A stretch of 64,000 bases of DNA, taken from positions 89,216,824 to 89,280,823 of the forward strand of contig NC_067474.1 in assembly GCF_947179515.1 (NCBI RefSeq), read 5' to 3'. The position numbers were made by a program, and so were the translations under genes. The notes under the pieces are model-generated. The model searched no databases, was not told where the DNA came from, and was given only the letters and a program-made list of their open reading frames with translations. Below, piece after piece: positions 35,110-46,440 of the stretch (its first letter is position 1; every line of letters starts with the position of its first letter). The DNA is from Apodemus sylvaticus. Taxonomy: Eukaryota > Chordata > Mammalia > Rodentia > Muridae.

Positions 35110-35540
35110 AAATTATTAATTTATCCATTATAGAAAACATGTTAGGGTATCTGAATAAATTAGTAGCTATGAAAGACAATTTGGAGATTGCTCCAAATGT
35201 AAAAACAACAGGTCTGTCATATGAGCCATGGCACCTGCTTCTGGGTATATATCCATAAGAAATTATTTTGAACAAAAGACACCCGAATGCCTATGTTTTC
35301 TTCACTATTCACAACAGCTCAGATGTGGAATCAAGCCAGATGTCCATCAATACATTTTGCTTAAAGAAATTGGTTTGTATGTACAATTGAATTTCAATTA
35401 GTTATATAAAAATGAAAGTCTTTTATTTTCAACAAAATGTATAGATGTGAGGACATTAGGTTAGCTACACCATTCAGATGCACACACAGATGAGTCATGT
35501 TCTCTCTTACAGGTGAATGCTAAAAATTACTTTCTAATGG
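35110..35540 (+). mobile_element. Ancient L1 (L1M type) ORF2 end relic
   Basis: The plus strand shows the conserved end of ORF2. Anchors are 'gcttctgggtatatatccataagaaatta' at 35237-35265, 'tattcacaacagctcagatgtggaatcaagccagatgtccatcaa' at 35306-35350, and 'gaggacattaggttagctac' at 35451. Decay is heavy. It sits between the two copies of the unidentified repeat. Confidence 0.75.
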
Positions 35541-35833
35541 ATTAGACAACAGAAACTTTGCTTTGCCTATCAAATAAAATAAGACAAGTTGTCCCATTCT
35601 TGCTGACTTCCACCTAAAAGGCTGACTCAATAGTATTAGTGCTTCTAAAAAATATTACCAAAGACTACCCAAGCAGTGCAGAAGCAGCATGGAAGGGATG
35701 TCAGGTTACTTGAATCACCTGGATGTATAAATGAGAGGATACTGCCCCCAACTTAACAATAGTTGCTCAAGCCAGGAAACCAGGACAGTGTCATTTAGAG
35801 AAAGCTGAAATTTAATATTTATTTTTATACAAC

Positions 35834-36016
35834 TAGGAGAGAAACACTCCAAGAAAATATAATGGTTTTTGGAGAAGGCAGGAGGGAAGTTCTCATGTAA
35901 AAAGATAAACCCAGGAGCTGAAAATCCTAGACAAATCATAGAACAATACAGCAAACGCCAATTTCCCAAAAGGGCAGTTCTTAGGTGCTTGGCTAATAAG
36001 AGACTAGAAAACCAGG
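35834..36016. repeat. Unidentified repeat unit, copy 2
   Basis: This is the second copy of the unit at 34720-34906, about 1.1 kb downstream. The antisense frames of the two copies (34550-34828 and 35715-35969) can also be aligned at protein level, but this follows from the DNA similarity. Confidence 0.7.
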
Positions 36017-37639
36017 CATCTTAGTTATTAAAAGGCTTTTCATAGTGTTTGAAAGCACCCCGGAATCAATCCATTCAGGAATTTGTAATGAATACTGCAC
36101 TTTCTGTGGAAACAGCAATTCATAATTCCCTTTTATTCTTGTTTGTTACTACAAAGTTCTCTGTCTCAGGGGGCTTTGATTAAGGTGATGAGACAAATAA
36201 AACAAATAGAGAGCCCATTAAATGTCTGCCTGAAACTAGAGATGCACTACTTAATATGAAAGACTGCTCAGAACCAATAAGGAAATAATGATCCTTCCCC
36301 ACAGCTGATAAGGAAATGATGGCCGGATGTAGATTTGGGGAAACTAATTTGCACTGAAGAAGGGGAAAATGAGAGAACAGAAACCCAGTGAAAATCAACT
36401 GCTACCAAACACCCGGGACTGCAGGGAAGTCACAAGATAAGCACTGCAAATGCTTCTCCAGCTAGAGCAGCAATCATTCTCAGAGAAGGGATGCTGATAA
36501 GGCCCCTCCTCGCCGGCGTGCAATCATTCTGCATTTTATATTATTTGAAAAGAGCTTGATTATTTTCCTTTGAATGAAGCCAGATTGATTCACATTTACC
36601 TGTCAACAAAATGTTCCATTTCTCTGTTTTGCCTTTCTATTTAAAGGCATATGACCTGACTATAAAATTTCATATACAAACCTTTAGTTGGATGTAAATA
36701 AATAATGATAGGTGACCAGCTTGTGTTGAAAAAATGTTTTTTTGTAGTCCCAAATTATCCTAAATTAAAATCTACAGCCTGATAAATATGACTGGTATCT
36801 GCAATCATGGATTGATGTCATGAATGTTGCTTTATTTGTGGTCAGATAGAATCCTTAAAAATCATATCAAGAGGCGAACGCTGTACATGAAAATGATAAT
36901 TATGTCATTGGAAGCCTTGATGAAAAGGGGAAAACTATAAAATGCAGTTATTTTGGTTTTTGAAAGCTTGCTTACATGTTTAAATATTCTGTCAAGAAGA
37001 AATAGATGACAAGAAACTGTGAAAAATAAAAGCCTAGAAGAGAGCCCTTGCAAACTACTTTCACTAGTGTGGTCTCACAGTTTGAAGGGGGATCGGGGGT
37101 CTCCAATCACAGTTGGACATCAGGGAGCATTTCTCCATAATGTATTATTTATTGTTTATTACAAAATTAGAGGACAGTATTGTTTTTGAGCATCTAAATA
37201 TTTCTGTTTAAATAAAGATCTTTGTGAATTATGTAATTTGTATCTATTAAATCAAAGAGACATTTTTACTTTTGAATTGTTTTAGAATTTTATTTTTTTT
37301 TCATGTGTACTCTTCTCTCACAACTTCTCACAAATCTATCATTGTTTCTCTACACAGGAAACTTTGTGTCTTCTTTAAAATCAGGCCTCTCTCAGCAGGT
37401 ATCAACTGGCAATAGCATATCAGCTCTGGGTGAACCTCTTTGTCCACCTCCCACTTTAAACTTGATTAGCATTATTAATGAATAATTAACCCATAAGAAT
37501 CTTATGTATCAGAATAATAGATGTTTTAATTTGCATGAAAAACGTATGAATATATATAGACATATTCATGGACATATGAGCTCATTTTATTCAGCTTTTG
37601 AAAACAAGACATTCCAATATGGTGATCATGGTAGCATTC
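36017..37639. other. Single-copy DNA with a candidate conserved block
   Basis: No transposon is recognised. Around 36470-36650 lies a block with a CpG cluster (about 36510-36520) followed by AT-rich sequence with ATTGATT/GATTGATTCAC-type sites and no simple repeats, which is the texture of conserved non-coding DNA. The frames in this stretch look like chance frames. Confidence 0.35.
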
Positions 37640-38030
37640 AAAGATATGTGAAATGTTCCTTTAGTTCCTGTTTTATAGAATATTTTGATGGCCAGCTTTG
37701 ATCTATGTTGGTCAGATAAGATGTCAGGTATAAGTTCAATATTCTTTATATTTTTAGAGTTGGTTTTCTTCTAATGAGTGGTCAATTTTGGAGCAATTTC
37801 CAAAGTGCATTTCTTTAGCGTTTGGGTTCATCACTCTGTATGTGTTTTATATTCCTTTGAATTGTGATGTTATTTATTTTATTCCAGAATTCCTTTGTTC
37901 AATTTTTTTGATTGACCAATGTATTGTTGAGAGTAGGGCATTAAATTCACTTACTATCATCATTCTAGGCTTAATATTGGATATGCAAATCACTTATGTC
38001 TTTGAATGTAGAGATACTAAGCTAATGCCA
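37640..38030 (-). mobile_element. Old L1 ORF2 fragment, minus orientation
   Basis: On the plus strand 'ttggtcagataagatgtcaggtataagttcaat' (37709-37741), 'gagtggtcaattttggagca' (37776), 'attgaccaatgtattgttgagagtagggcattaaattcacttactatcat' (37911-37960) are the reverse complement of the rodent L1 ORF2 N-terminal half, decayed. The plus frame 37788-38036 runs antisense to it. It joins a plus-strand L1 3'UTR at about 38035. Confidence 0.65.
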
Positions 38031-38039
38031 AACTAGAAA

Positions 38040-39120
38040 TCTTACCTCTACTAACTAGTATTTCTGGTGCAAGAAATCCTTGAATCCTACTAGAGAAGAA
38101 ATATAATCATCAGTTTCATCCAGTTACAAACCCTGAAACCTATGACAGATATCTGCCTGTAACAAATACTGGTGCAATAGTGGTACAAATATGGCAATAA
38201 CAAATCACTTTTTGATTGAATTTAAGGCTCAATCTATGAGAAGGAACCAACACATGACACTGCAAAAGTGGCCAAGAATCTGAGACCATATAGGTCATAT
38301 CACTAAGGGAAACCTAGTACTATTATTCAGGAAAAGCAACATACCAATAAAATTACTCCTAATTGCATATTGCTACACCCTCAGATCAGTTCCTCTCAGC
38401 AAAGAAGCTTCTTGAATTACCAATGAACAAAATTTTAATTAACAAAGAAAGATACATCTGGACAATCTGTAGAGAACAAGAGACTTTGGCACCTTTGTCC
38501 TAAGTGGGATGTCTTCATCATCAAACACCTCCCTTTCAGGCTTAGAAGAGAATTTAGAAGAGACAGATTGTAAAATATTGTAAAATCCAGTTGTTGATTG
38601 TTAGTGGTTGTCTCCAAGGAAACAATATCTTCCAAATCAAATTAGACTGATATACACATGTGAACTCACAGACTCTGTCAGCATTTATAAAATCATTTAA
38701 AAGAGACAAGATCTGAGCGATGACAAGGAAGTGCAGACCAGAAGCTGGTTTTAGTTATTAACTATTGGTGAAGGGAAAATCATTTCTCTCTTATGAAGTG
38801 TCACTGCGAACATCAGCCACCCTTCAGAGAAGGGCTCATGTCCAGAGTTGTTGACTAGCAAAAAACCAGACTCCATTTTGTGTATTTTTCCTTTTAATAT
38901 TTTTGTCTTATTGATTTTAATTTTTTGTTTTGATTTTTGTTATTTCTCCTGTAATTTGTTTCTTTTTGAGAGAGAAACAGAGAGACAGAGGGAAACAGAG
39001 TAAACCTGTTGGTTAGGGAAGAAGTGGAGAGGAGCTGAAGCAGGAGAAAGGATATCATAAATAATAGACTACAAAAATAATTTAAAATGAGATTAAAATA
39101 AACTTTCAAACAAAAATATG
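38040..39120 (+). mobile_element. Lx-like L1 3'UTR
   Basis: Ordered anchors of an older murine L1 3'UTR: 'catccagttacaaaccctgaaacc' (38118), 'actgcaaaagtggccaagaatctgagacca' (38260), 'ctaagtgggatgtcttcatcatcaaa' (38500), 'gagaagggctcatgtccag' (38827), a T/G-rich stretch at 38880-38970, and an A-rich end near 39120. Together with the inverted ORF2 piece just upstream it may be one L1 with 5' inversion. Confidence 0.8.
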
Positions 39121-40961
39121 ATTTTAGCATAAATCTGGAATAAAGCAAGATTGCCTATTTGGAAGCCTAATCCCACAGTGGTGCTAATCTTAAAAAACTA
39201 TTTGGTTTCAAATTGTGTTTGTAAAATATTTCTGAGTATGCATATTCAAAACTGCATTTCTCACGAATGAAAAATGCCTGAAGTAGCATGAGCCTGGTGT
39301 CCTCTAGGACATTTCAGTTAGTCCCATTGTAGGCCACTTTGTCCTATTGCTATTGAGAAAGTGAGAAGGCATATTTCTTGAAGAATAAATGAGAGCTGCA
39401 TCTCACTATACTAGTATCAATATGGACTTCTTGAATACTTGCATTTCTCATAGAAATATATATTTGGTTCCCCTCAGTTCATTTTACATGAAATGTTTCA
39501 TTTCAATGGAGCATTCCCTGCTGTCTAGTCTGTAGTGACATTACATTTAGACTGATATTTGCAGTTTTCCTCAATCATCAACATTATTTGAATGCAAAAA
39601 GTGTATGCATAAAAGCATTTTAAAATACTTTTGAGGGCTGTAAACTACTTACAGCGTTTAGAGAGTAGAAAGAGCAAGAGACTGTCTAAAACAGGGGAGA
39701 AAAATTAAGTTAAAAGCCCTGTTGGAAACAAAATTATGGATGAACATAGTTTAATCATGACTTTCTAAAAACAACTCAGAAATATCATTATTTCTGAAAT
39801 ATCATTATAAGAAGAACCATTCTGAACACTCCAAACTTTGCTGTTACCATTGGACATTTCTGGAGGGAGAGATGGAACAAAGCCCAACAATTTGGATCAT
39901 AATCCACTGGTATTAAAGGGGTCAAGGTCAAAATTCTAGCTCATATTTGTCACTATGATTTTAGGTATGAACTGCACACATGTGAATTTCAATAATTACA
40001 CTTGGAAATTTTCAAGACCTACCATTAAGGACATATGTTTGAAGTTTGTTGTACAAACAATTAAATTATTCAAGATATAATTTTCTGCTAATATCTAAGG
40101 TTTCTGCTTACAGAGTAAACTCACATCAACCTGCTATGACCTAGGTTATGCACAAAATTATTTCATCCACCAATTCCTGCATCCTCCCCTTATATAGTTA
40201 TTAAATGCCACTCTAGGAAAATTACTAATTGTGCTACTCTGAAGTCTTTAGAATCTTTGGATCACCAATATGATAATTATCCTTATTTTCTTTTATAGGT
40301 AAAAATAGTCAATGGCTGTCAATTACAAATCAGAAAGATATAGACTTCTAATCTCTTCATGATCTTTTGTAAGGTATACAATTTTACACACATAACTTTC
40401 TCACTCTGAGGCCTATTTTCCTCTGTAGTAATGTCTAAGAAAATATTACTACATGAATGTTATTTTAAATAACATTGTGAACATAAAATATTTCTTATAT
40501 TTTAGGTTACAAAATGGATGTGCAACAGGTAAATATTTGCTGTTTATCTTAGTTCCACAATGTGAGTGCACATACAGATATGTGTAGTGGTGAGTACTGG
40601 TTCCAGGGTCTTGAGCATGACCACTACACCTCTGAGATCTTACCCTTAACATATGTATCTCAATCAGAGAAAGAGCAAAGAATTATTTGAGCTAAGCAGC
40701 TGTTTCCAAGTGGCCTTGTACCCACTAACCTGGTTCTTGCAGCAGATTTTATCATCACATGCGGAATATAAAGAATTTAAAGGAAGCTACATAAGATGAG
40801 ACTGACATTTCTTTTCTTTATTTTTTGTTTTGATGGGTGTATATGAACTAAAAATCATTTCATAATCATATCAAAACATAGAATACATTTTAAAAGGGGG
40901 ATTGTAACAATTGAAAGATGACATAATATATCCCATCTTAGCAGGTACCAATGACTACAAT
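39121..40961. other. Single-copy DNA, no gene
   Basis: There is no clear repeat family. A SINE-like fragment at 40560-40650 is too weak to name. The minus frame 40449-40652 is not supported as a gene. Confidence 0.45.
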
Positions 40962-41050
40962 TCTTTTTTATTTTTCATTTTTTTATTTATTTTATTTTAT
41001 TTTTTTATTTACATTGCAAATGATTTCCCCCTTTCTGGGTCCCCACTTTT
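40962..41050 (-). mobile_element. Very short L1 3' end
   Basis: T-rich sequence followed by 'ttatttacattgcaaatgatttccccctttctgggtccccact' (41008-41050), the terminal 3'UTR of an L1 on the minus strand. Only about 45 bp of L1 body plus the A tail is present. Confidence 0.85.
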
Positions 41051-41140
41051 TTGAATTCATTCAGAGTATTTTCACTCAGAGATTATCTCTTTTATAAAAT
41101 TAATTTTGTTTTGTGTGCATAAATATATATCTGTATATAC

Positions 41141-41144
<4 letters not shown>

Positions 41145-41230
<86 letters not shown>
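41145..41230. repeat. (TA)n-(CA)n compound microsatellite
   Basis: An almost perfect TA run (41145-41178) passes directly into a perfect CA run of about 26 units (41179-41230). It lies at the tail end of the adjoining minus-strand SINE, which probably seeded it. The frames through it (41072-41365, 41113-41298) encode only dipeptide-like repeats. Confidence 0.97.
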
Positions 41231-41231
<1 letters not shown>

Positions 41232-41400
41232 CTGTGTACCAGGTAACTGCTTGCTGTCCTCAGAGGCCAGAAGAGGACAGCAGATCCTCTATAATTAGAT
41301 TTATGGATATTTTTGTGCCACATTATGAGTGCCAGAGATCTAACCTGGGTTCTCTGGAAGAGCAACAGTTGTTCTCAAAAGCTGAACTTCTCTACATATA
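41231..41400 (-). repeat. B3 SINE, minus orientation
   Basis: 'gtcctcagaggccagaagaggacagcagatcctc' (41257-41290) and 'gagtgccagagatctaacctgggttctctggaagagcaacagttgttctcaaaagctgaac' (41325-41386) are the reverse complement of B3/B2. The tail joins the microsatellite. Confidence 0.85.
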
Positions 41401-41782
41401 TCAAATTGCATTTCTGCTTCACTCAGAAATCCTCCAGGGAAAGGTCAGCAGTTCCTATGGTAGTCTTTTGTCCTATACCACTGTAGTGTTATATCCTGAC
41501 ACTCTCTTACTGGAATCTCTGTATTTTACCATTTTTTTTCTTCTATAAATTTCCAACTTGTAAGACTCCCAACTCATTGGAACCTAACTTTGTGTTGCTT
41601 TTATTGTCACTGTATGTCATTCTTTGTCACCTTTGCTGACATTTTCTGTTCATTTTGGTTTCCTTTTTCTGTCACCACTCCTTCCCTATGTCAGATGTTT
41701 AGATATACCATGATTTACTGAGGATGTATGAATTCCCCAATGCTAACCCCCTCATAGGTTTGCCTTTGTTTCTCTGTGGAAA
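41401..41782. other. Single-copy DNA, no feature seen
   Basis: Pyrimidine-rich unique DNA. Nothing is recognised. Confidence 0.4.
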
Positions 41783-41789
41783 GCTTTAG

Positions 41790-42309
41790 CATTGGTTCCC
41801 ATCCTGCAGGTAATTTCCCCCAAAGGGAAGTATTGCATACTCTGCATATCATATACTTATATTATAATTAATAACTGTAGAACAATTATAATTTTGAAGT
41901 AGGAATAGAAAACAACAATATGAACCACCCAGTATTCCCAGAGCTCCCAGGGATTAACCCATGAACCAAATAGTACACATGGAGGGACCCATGGCTCCAG
42001 ATGCATATGCAGCAGAGGATGGCCTTGTTGGACATCAAAGGGAGGAGAGGCCCTTGGTCCTTGGTCCTGAGAAAGCTATATGCTCCAGTATAGGGGAATG
42101 CCAGGACAGGGAAGTGGGAATGGGTGGATTGGTGATCAGGGGGAGGGGGATTTTCGAGGGGGAAACCAGGAAAGGGGACAACATTTGAAATGTAAATAAA
42201 GAATATATCTAATTAAAGAAAAAGAAAGAAAAATTTTTCGATTTGGAGTCACCACAACATGAGAAACTGCATTAAAATGTTGCACCATTAGTAAGGTTTA
42301 CAACCACTG
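41790..42309 (-). mobile_element. URR1-type hAT element split by an L1
   Basis: The left part, 41790-41915, starts CATTGGTTCCCATCCTGC (a decayed CAGTGGTTCTCAACCTGT terminal repeat) and includes 'ctgcatatcatatactta' and 'aattataattttgaagtagg'. The right part, 42237-42309, includes 'ggagtcaccacaacatgag' and ends AACCACTG. Together they make one complete hAT element with an L1 insert between them. GCTTTAG occurs at both outer edges (41783-41789 and 42309-42315), consistent with the 8-bp hAT target duplication after slight decay. Confidence 0.8.
41916..42236 (+). mobile_element. L1 3' end nested in the URR1 element
   Basis: A plus-strand L1 3'UTR with the phrases 'atgcagcagaggatggccttgttgg' (42007), a G-rich block (42140-42180) and the terminal 'aacatttgaaatgtaaataaag' (42180-42202) plus an A-rich tail to about 42236. 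It is less diverged than most L1s here. AGAAAA at both edges may be part of the target duplication. Confidence 0.9.
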
Positions 42310-42315
42310 CTTTAG

Positions 42316-44559
42316 GGAAAGAAATAGATTGTCATTATAGCATCCAATTATCATAGACTTGCACAGACTCATAGTTTCTTATGTTGGCATATTTTTTGGC
42401 TTTAATAGGACTAAATTGAAGTAACTTCACTTAGGCCTTGTCAGTGGAAGAATATGGGGTTTTTATGAGCAAATTTTGATTTTGACAAAGGAATACATAT
42501 ATATATATATTTATGTATATATAATTTCTGTTATATATATAATATATATAATTGACATATTTACAAATAAACTATTTCACATTTTCTTCTAACTTTACTT
42601 GAATTTGCTTATTGTTTTCATATCATTTAGTTCTCTGGCTTGTGTTTCTTCCACCTACCATTCATCCTTCTGGCATATTTTATACTGTGCACACAAATGC
42701 AATTAACTGCATAGACAATTTGGCTTGAATTTAAGACAAACTTAAAGTATAAATTTTGTAAATCTGTCTTCCCCAAGTGCCCATTAAAATTTTCATATGA
42801 ATTTAGATTTCATATGGGTAGTTTTGTCATACTCTGTTAAATAGTTTTAACTATTTCTATTTGTCTTTCTTTTGCTTATCACTTAATGTAGAACCACTTA
42901 GACAAAATTTTACGGCAGTGGACATATATTATTTCAATTTTCTGTTCCTCTGAATCATTACTCTTCATGATATCAGTTAATTTCATTTCCATAGTTTTTA
43001 ATGATCTGATTTGGAATTTCCAGGACTGAAGGTATAGCTGTGTAGCAGAATGATTGTTCAGCATAGATAAGGTCTTATGTTCAGTCAGTCTCCAGTATAT
43101 GAAAAGATGAATATAATAGCTAAGATTGTTGTTTTGCTATTTTGTGTAAGATCACACTTTACAAATATTAAAATTGATAGAGGTATTTCTAAAAAGGCTT
43201 CAACTTCTCAAACAGAAAGGAACTAGAGAGGTTTCTTTTGAGTCCCATGAATTATGGAATCCAGAACCACTGTCTCTCATTAATGAACCATGTTTGCTCT
43301 GCCCCTGAAATAACTGGATATGATGTATCTTCAGGTATGTAGAATGGAATAAAAGAATCTCCACTGCTTTCCATGCCCATTCAAGTACAGAGAGATACTT
43401 TGGTCACAGGGCCAGGTTTCTGACTTTTAAATTAATTATAACTTTGAGTAGTTTTCAAAATAATTTCTCTTCCATGGCAGCCTACCATAATTGATGATTA
43501 ATTATTTACAAAGCTCTAGATAAATATTACCAATTAGGCTTAGATGTGGAAAACAGTCAATGCTGACAAAGAATGCACAAGAATATATAATGTAATTACT
43601 CTACCTAAGAACAAAAGAACAGGGATGCATGGATGTAACTGGAGTAGTTTGAAATGTACATAAAATTAAGTTGAATCTTAAAGCAAAGCCTCACATGCAT
43701 GTATTTATCCATCATTGTAGGTATTAAAACTGAAGACATGGAAGAACCCTATTTTGGTTCAAAATATGAAAGCATAATTTGAAGACAGCCATTTTGCTGG
43801 AAATGAATTTATCAAAGGCAACTGCTCTGTTGAGCAGTGATGGCACATAGAAAGTAGTTTCCATCTTACAAATGTGTGTCATAGAGCTAGCTGCCTGTCT
43901 CGAAGATTACAAATCTATAATGCAGAGTTTTGTGTAAGCTCATCACTGTATTTCTCTGCTACAAAGCATTGGTTAAAGCAATGAAAGCAAGGGCAGCTCA
44001 AACTACAATAAAAAATCCACATTCATTTAAATATAGCAAAATCTTTAGCCATAGCACTGTGATCAAAAAGTGAAAGTAACTGGATTAATAACTGTGCTAA
44101 AAAAAAAGCACAGATATCTAAAAAGCAAAAGTTACAGTGCACTTAAAGTACACAAGTCAAATTCTTGAAAATGACAAATTTATCATCAATTTAAGTTCAA
44201 AATGAATTTTTTTAAATAATGCTAAGGTAAATTATGCATAAATTATAAATATATTTTAAACACTGTTAATAAAAAGAAAGGCCCAGCCATGTTTCTTGGA
44301 TTTAAGATTAACATAACGCACACTTACTTTCCAGTCTTTATGTGTCCTAGCACTAATCTCTAACAAGTCAGTGAACCTTTATTTCTGACTGTAAAATGTC
44401 AGTGCACTTATGCAAGTTTCTCAGTATTCCAGTAATGTGTAATTAGACATGGTTGAGGGATAGTTTTGGCAAGTTAATCCATTACCAAATTGATTATGTT
44501 TCTGCATGCCATGCCTTGCATTTTGGAGTTGATTCTAGCTCTCCTCCTTCTTGAGAAAC
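42316..44559. other. Single-copy AT-rich DNA
   Basis: A TA-rich tract lies at 42496-42555. A possible MIR relic at about 44340-44410 ('caagtcagtgaacctttatttctgactgtaaaatg') is too short for a firm call. No gene. Confidence 0.45.
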
Positions 44560-44775
44560 GGTATCACTTGCTACTTTTGTTGTGGCATCAGCTAACTCCA
44601 CATCAGCTGACTAATCACCTTCTGTCTTGGTGTCCTCTTTTGGTATAATGTCTCATGGTCTGATGATACAGAGTTGGTATTACAGATGTGCATCACTGAA
44701 ATGACATTTTAGTTGTTCTAAGGATCCAACTGATGACCACAAGCTTGTATGAGAATTTCTTTTAATAGAGGACAA
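44560..44775 (-). repeat. B4 SINE relic, minus orientation
   Basis: 'tggtattacagatgtgcatcactgaaatgacattttagttgttctaaggatccaactgatgaccacaagcttgta' (44673-44748) parallels the reverse complement of B4, with its B1-like part followed by its tRNA-like part. It is heavily diverged. Confidence 0.5.
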
Positions 44776-45154
44776 GTTTTGACGCCCCCCAATAATGAGC
44801 AAAAATGAGTTGAGTTCTTTCTTCCTTCAATTATCTTGTGATCATGAGGATGCCAGTCTTGCAAAAAGTAAAATGTGAAGAAGATGGGAGGCAGAGCGGG
44901 AAAGGGCAGCACAGAAAATAGGAGCCCAAATTCTCCTATCCTGTAGTTTCTCTATAACTTCTTGACTTTTGTTACATCAGATAAAACCTACCTCTCACAT
45001 AATCATGTATGCAGACAAGTGATTTTATGTATGCACTATATATTTATAGATGTTTATATTCTTTCTATGATCATGTAGGTATTAAATATCCAGAAGTGAA
45101 GGTGAGTTTTGTTTTTTGGTTTCATTTGTTTAGAGAGCAATGCATCAATGTTTA
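44776..45154. other. Single-copy DNA, no feature seen
   Basis: Nothing is recognised. The minus frame at 44718-44912 has no family features. Confidence 0.4.
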
Positions 45155-45242
45155 ATAGATGCGATCTTATTTAATGCTACAAATTTTATAGGTAAGGGAA
45201 TCAAGGCCCATGCAATTAAGTCATTTGCCTAAAATAATAGGA
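45155..45242 (-). repeat. MIR SINE fragment
   Basis: 'gatcttatttaatgctacaaattttataggtaaggg' then 'gcaattaagtcatttgcctaaaat' parallels reverse-complement MIR ('ctcatttaatcctcacaac…aggttaagtaacttgcccaa'). Confidence 0.5.
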
Positions 45243-46311
45243 ATTCATTTTAGCATTTGTGGTTGCTGATGCCGTGTGTTCTTTTGTTATAGCACCTGGT
45301 AAAGCAATTGCAAACCTTAGTGGAAGGTTACCTGGTTGGCTGAAATGTACTAACCATGGATTATTTAAAAGGTATCTGCAAACTCCCAGGATAATCACAG
45401 CAGCTTTTACAGTGAATAAAATACTGGCTGGATTTTCTTATGGTTTCATCATGCCTCTAACCAAAACTGTACAACCCTCAAAACAAAGATGGCATTAAAG
45501 CCTACACAAAATCAGCATTGATTTTATGTTCTCATTTGGTTTTCTTCTCTATTGTGGAAATTCAAAAGAAGCTATTATGAACAAGCCTAATCTCCTCTCA
45601 CATGAAGGGCGATGTGTGTCTTGAATGTCTGAAATTGTTTTAAACTTGGTCGGACTGAAAGGTTGGTCTAGGTGGACTATCATCAAGTCATACAGAAAGA
45701 AAGGAGATGTCTCTGCAGAGACAGAATTTTTATCACAGAAAGTGGCCTATTGGACTGTAGACAGTGACATCTTCAGATACACGTGCTTCATAATTTTGTA
45801 AGAAACAACCTGATCAAGTTCTACCACACATATCAAGAGCTAGAAAAGAAGGAGCGAGAGGAAGATGGGAAGGAGGGGGAAAAGGAAGAGAAAAAAAAAA
45901 AAACCCTTGACAGTCACGGCATTGAGCTGCAGCTTTGCCTTAAGGGAAAGAAAACAGGAAGACAGAAAATACAAGCTTGCTCTGCGTTTACACTTCAGTG
46001 GGTGTGCCTTTCTTATTTTCCTTAAGATGAAGAAAATTGTTTAGATTTAGATGTTTATATTTGGAAGTTGTAAGCAAGTTTAAACAGCATTGTACCTGCT
46101 GATCACAAGCCTATTTTGGTCAGCATTCTTAACAATGCAGAACTGGATAATATGTCTTCAATAGAAGAAACAAGCCAACGACAAGAACAATTTATTTAAA
46201 AAACAAAAAACACTGGTTACTACTATAGGATTATGATTAAACAAAAGTTTCAAAATTCTCTAAGATGCTTACTTTGAAAATATTTAAAAATTAGTTGAGG
46301 GTAGCAAAGAA
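45243..46311. other. Single-copy DNA, polypurine tract, candidate conserved block
   Basis: The part at 45245-45520 is unique, free of low complexity and carries an open frame on each strand (45259-45498 plus, 45216-45398 minus). I cannot link either to a protein family. It may be conserved non-coding DNA. A polypurine tract with only four pyrimidines runs from 45841 to 45903. Confidence 0.35.
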
Positions 46312-46440
46312 TGAAATAGCCAGATGTGACGATTCCTACCAGTAATTCTAACACTTGGGAGATGAAAGTAGGATGATGACCACAAGCTGAGACTCGCCTG
46401 AGCTGTAGACAGAGAGTGAGACAGTGTCTCAAAGAATTAA
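46312..46440 (+). repeat. Old B1 SINE
   Basis: 'ccagatgtgacgattcctaccagtaattctaacacttgggagatgaaagtaggatgatgacc' followed by 'gagctgtagacagagagtgagacagtgtctcaaag' follows the 7SL-derived B1 order (GCCGGGCGTGGTGGC…AATCCCAGCACTTGGGAGGC…GTCTCAAAA) with strong divergence. Confidence 0.85.

Noticed and set aside
34550..35969. Similar minus-strand frames (34550-34828 and 35715-35969) as a possible gene pair
   Set aside because: The protein similarity follows from the duplicated DNA unit. Lengths and starts differ and there is no family resemblance.
40560..40650. Possible SINE fragment (ID/B1-like end)
   Set aside because: Only loose similarity to a tRNA-derived SINE end; not enough anchors to name it.
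45259..45498. 79-codon plus-strand frame in unique sequence
   Set aside because: It looks tidy, but there is an overlapping frame on the other strand, no family match that I recognise and no splice context. A conserved non-coding block is as likely.
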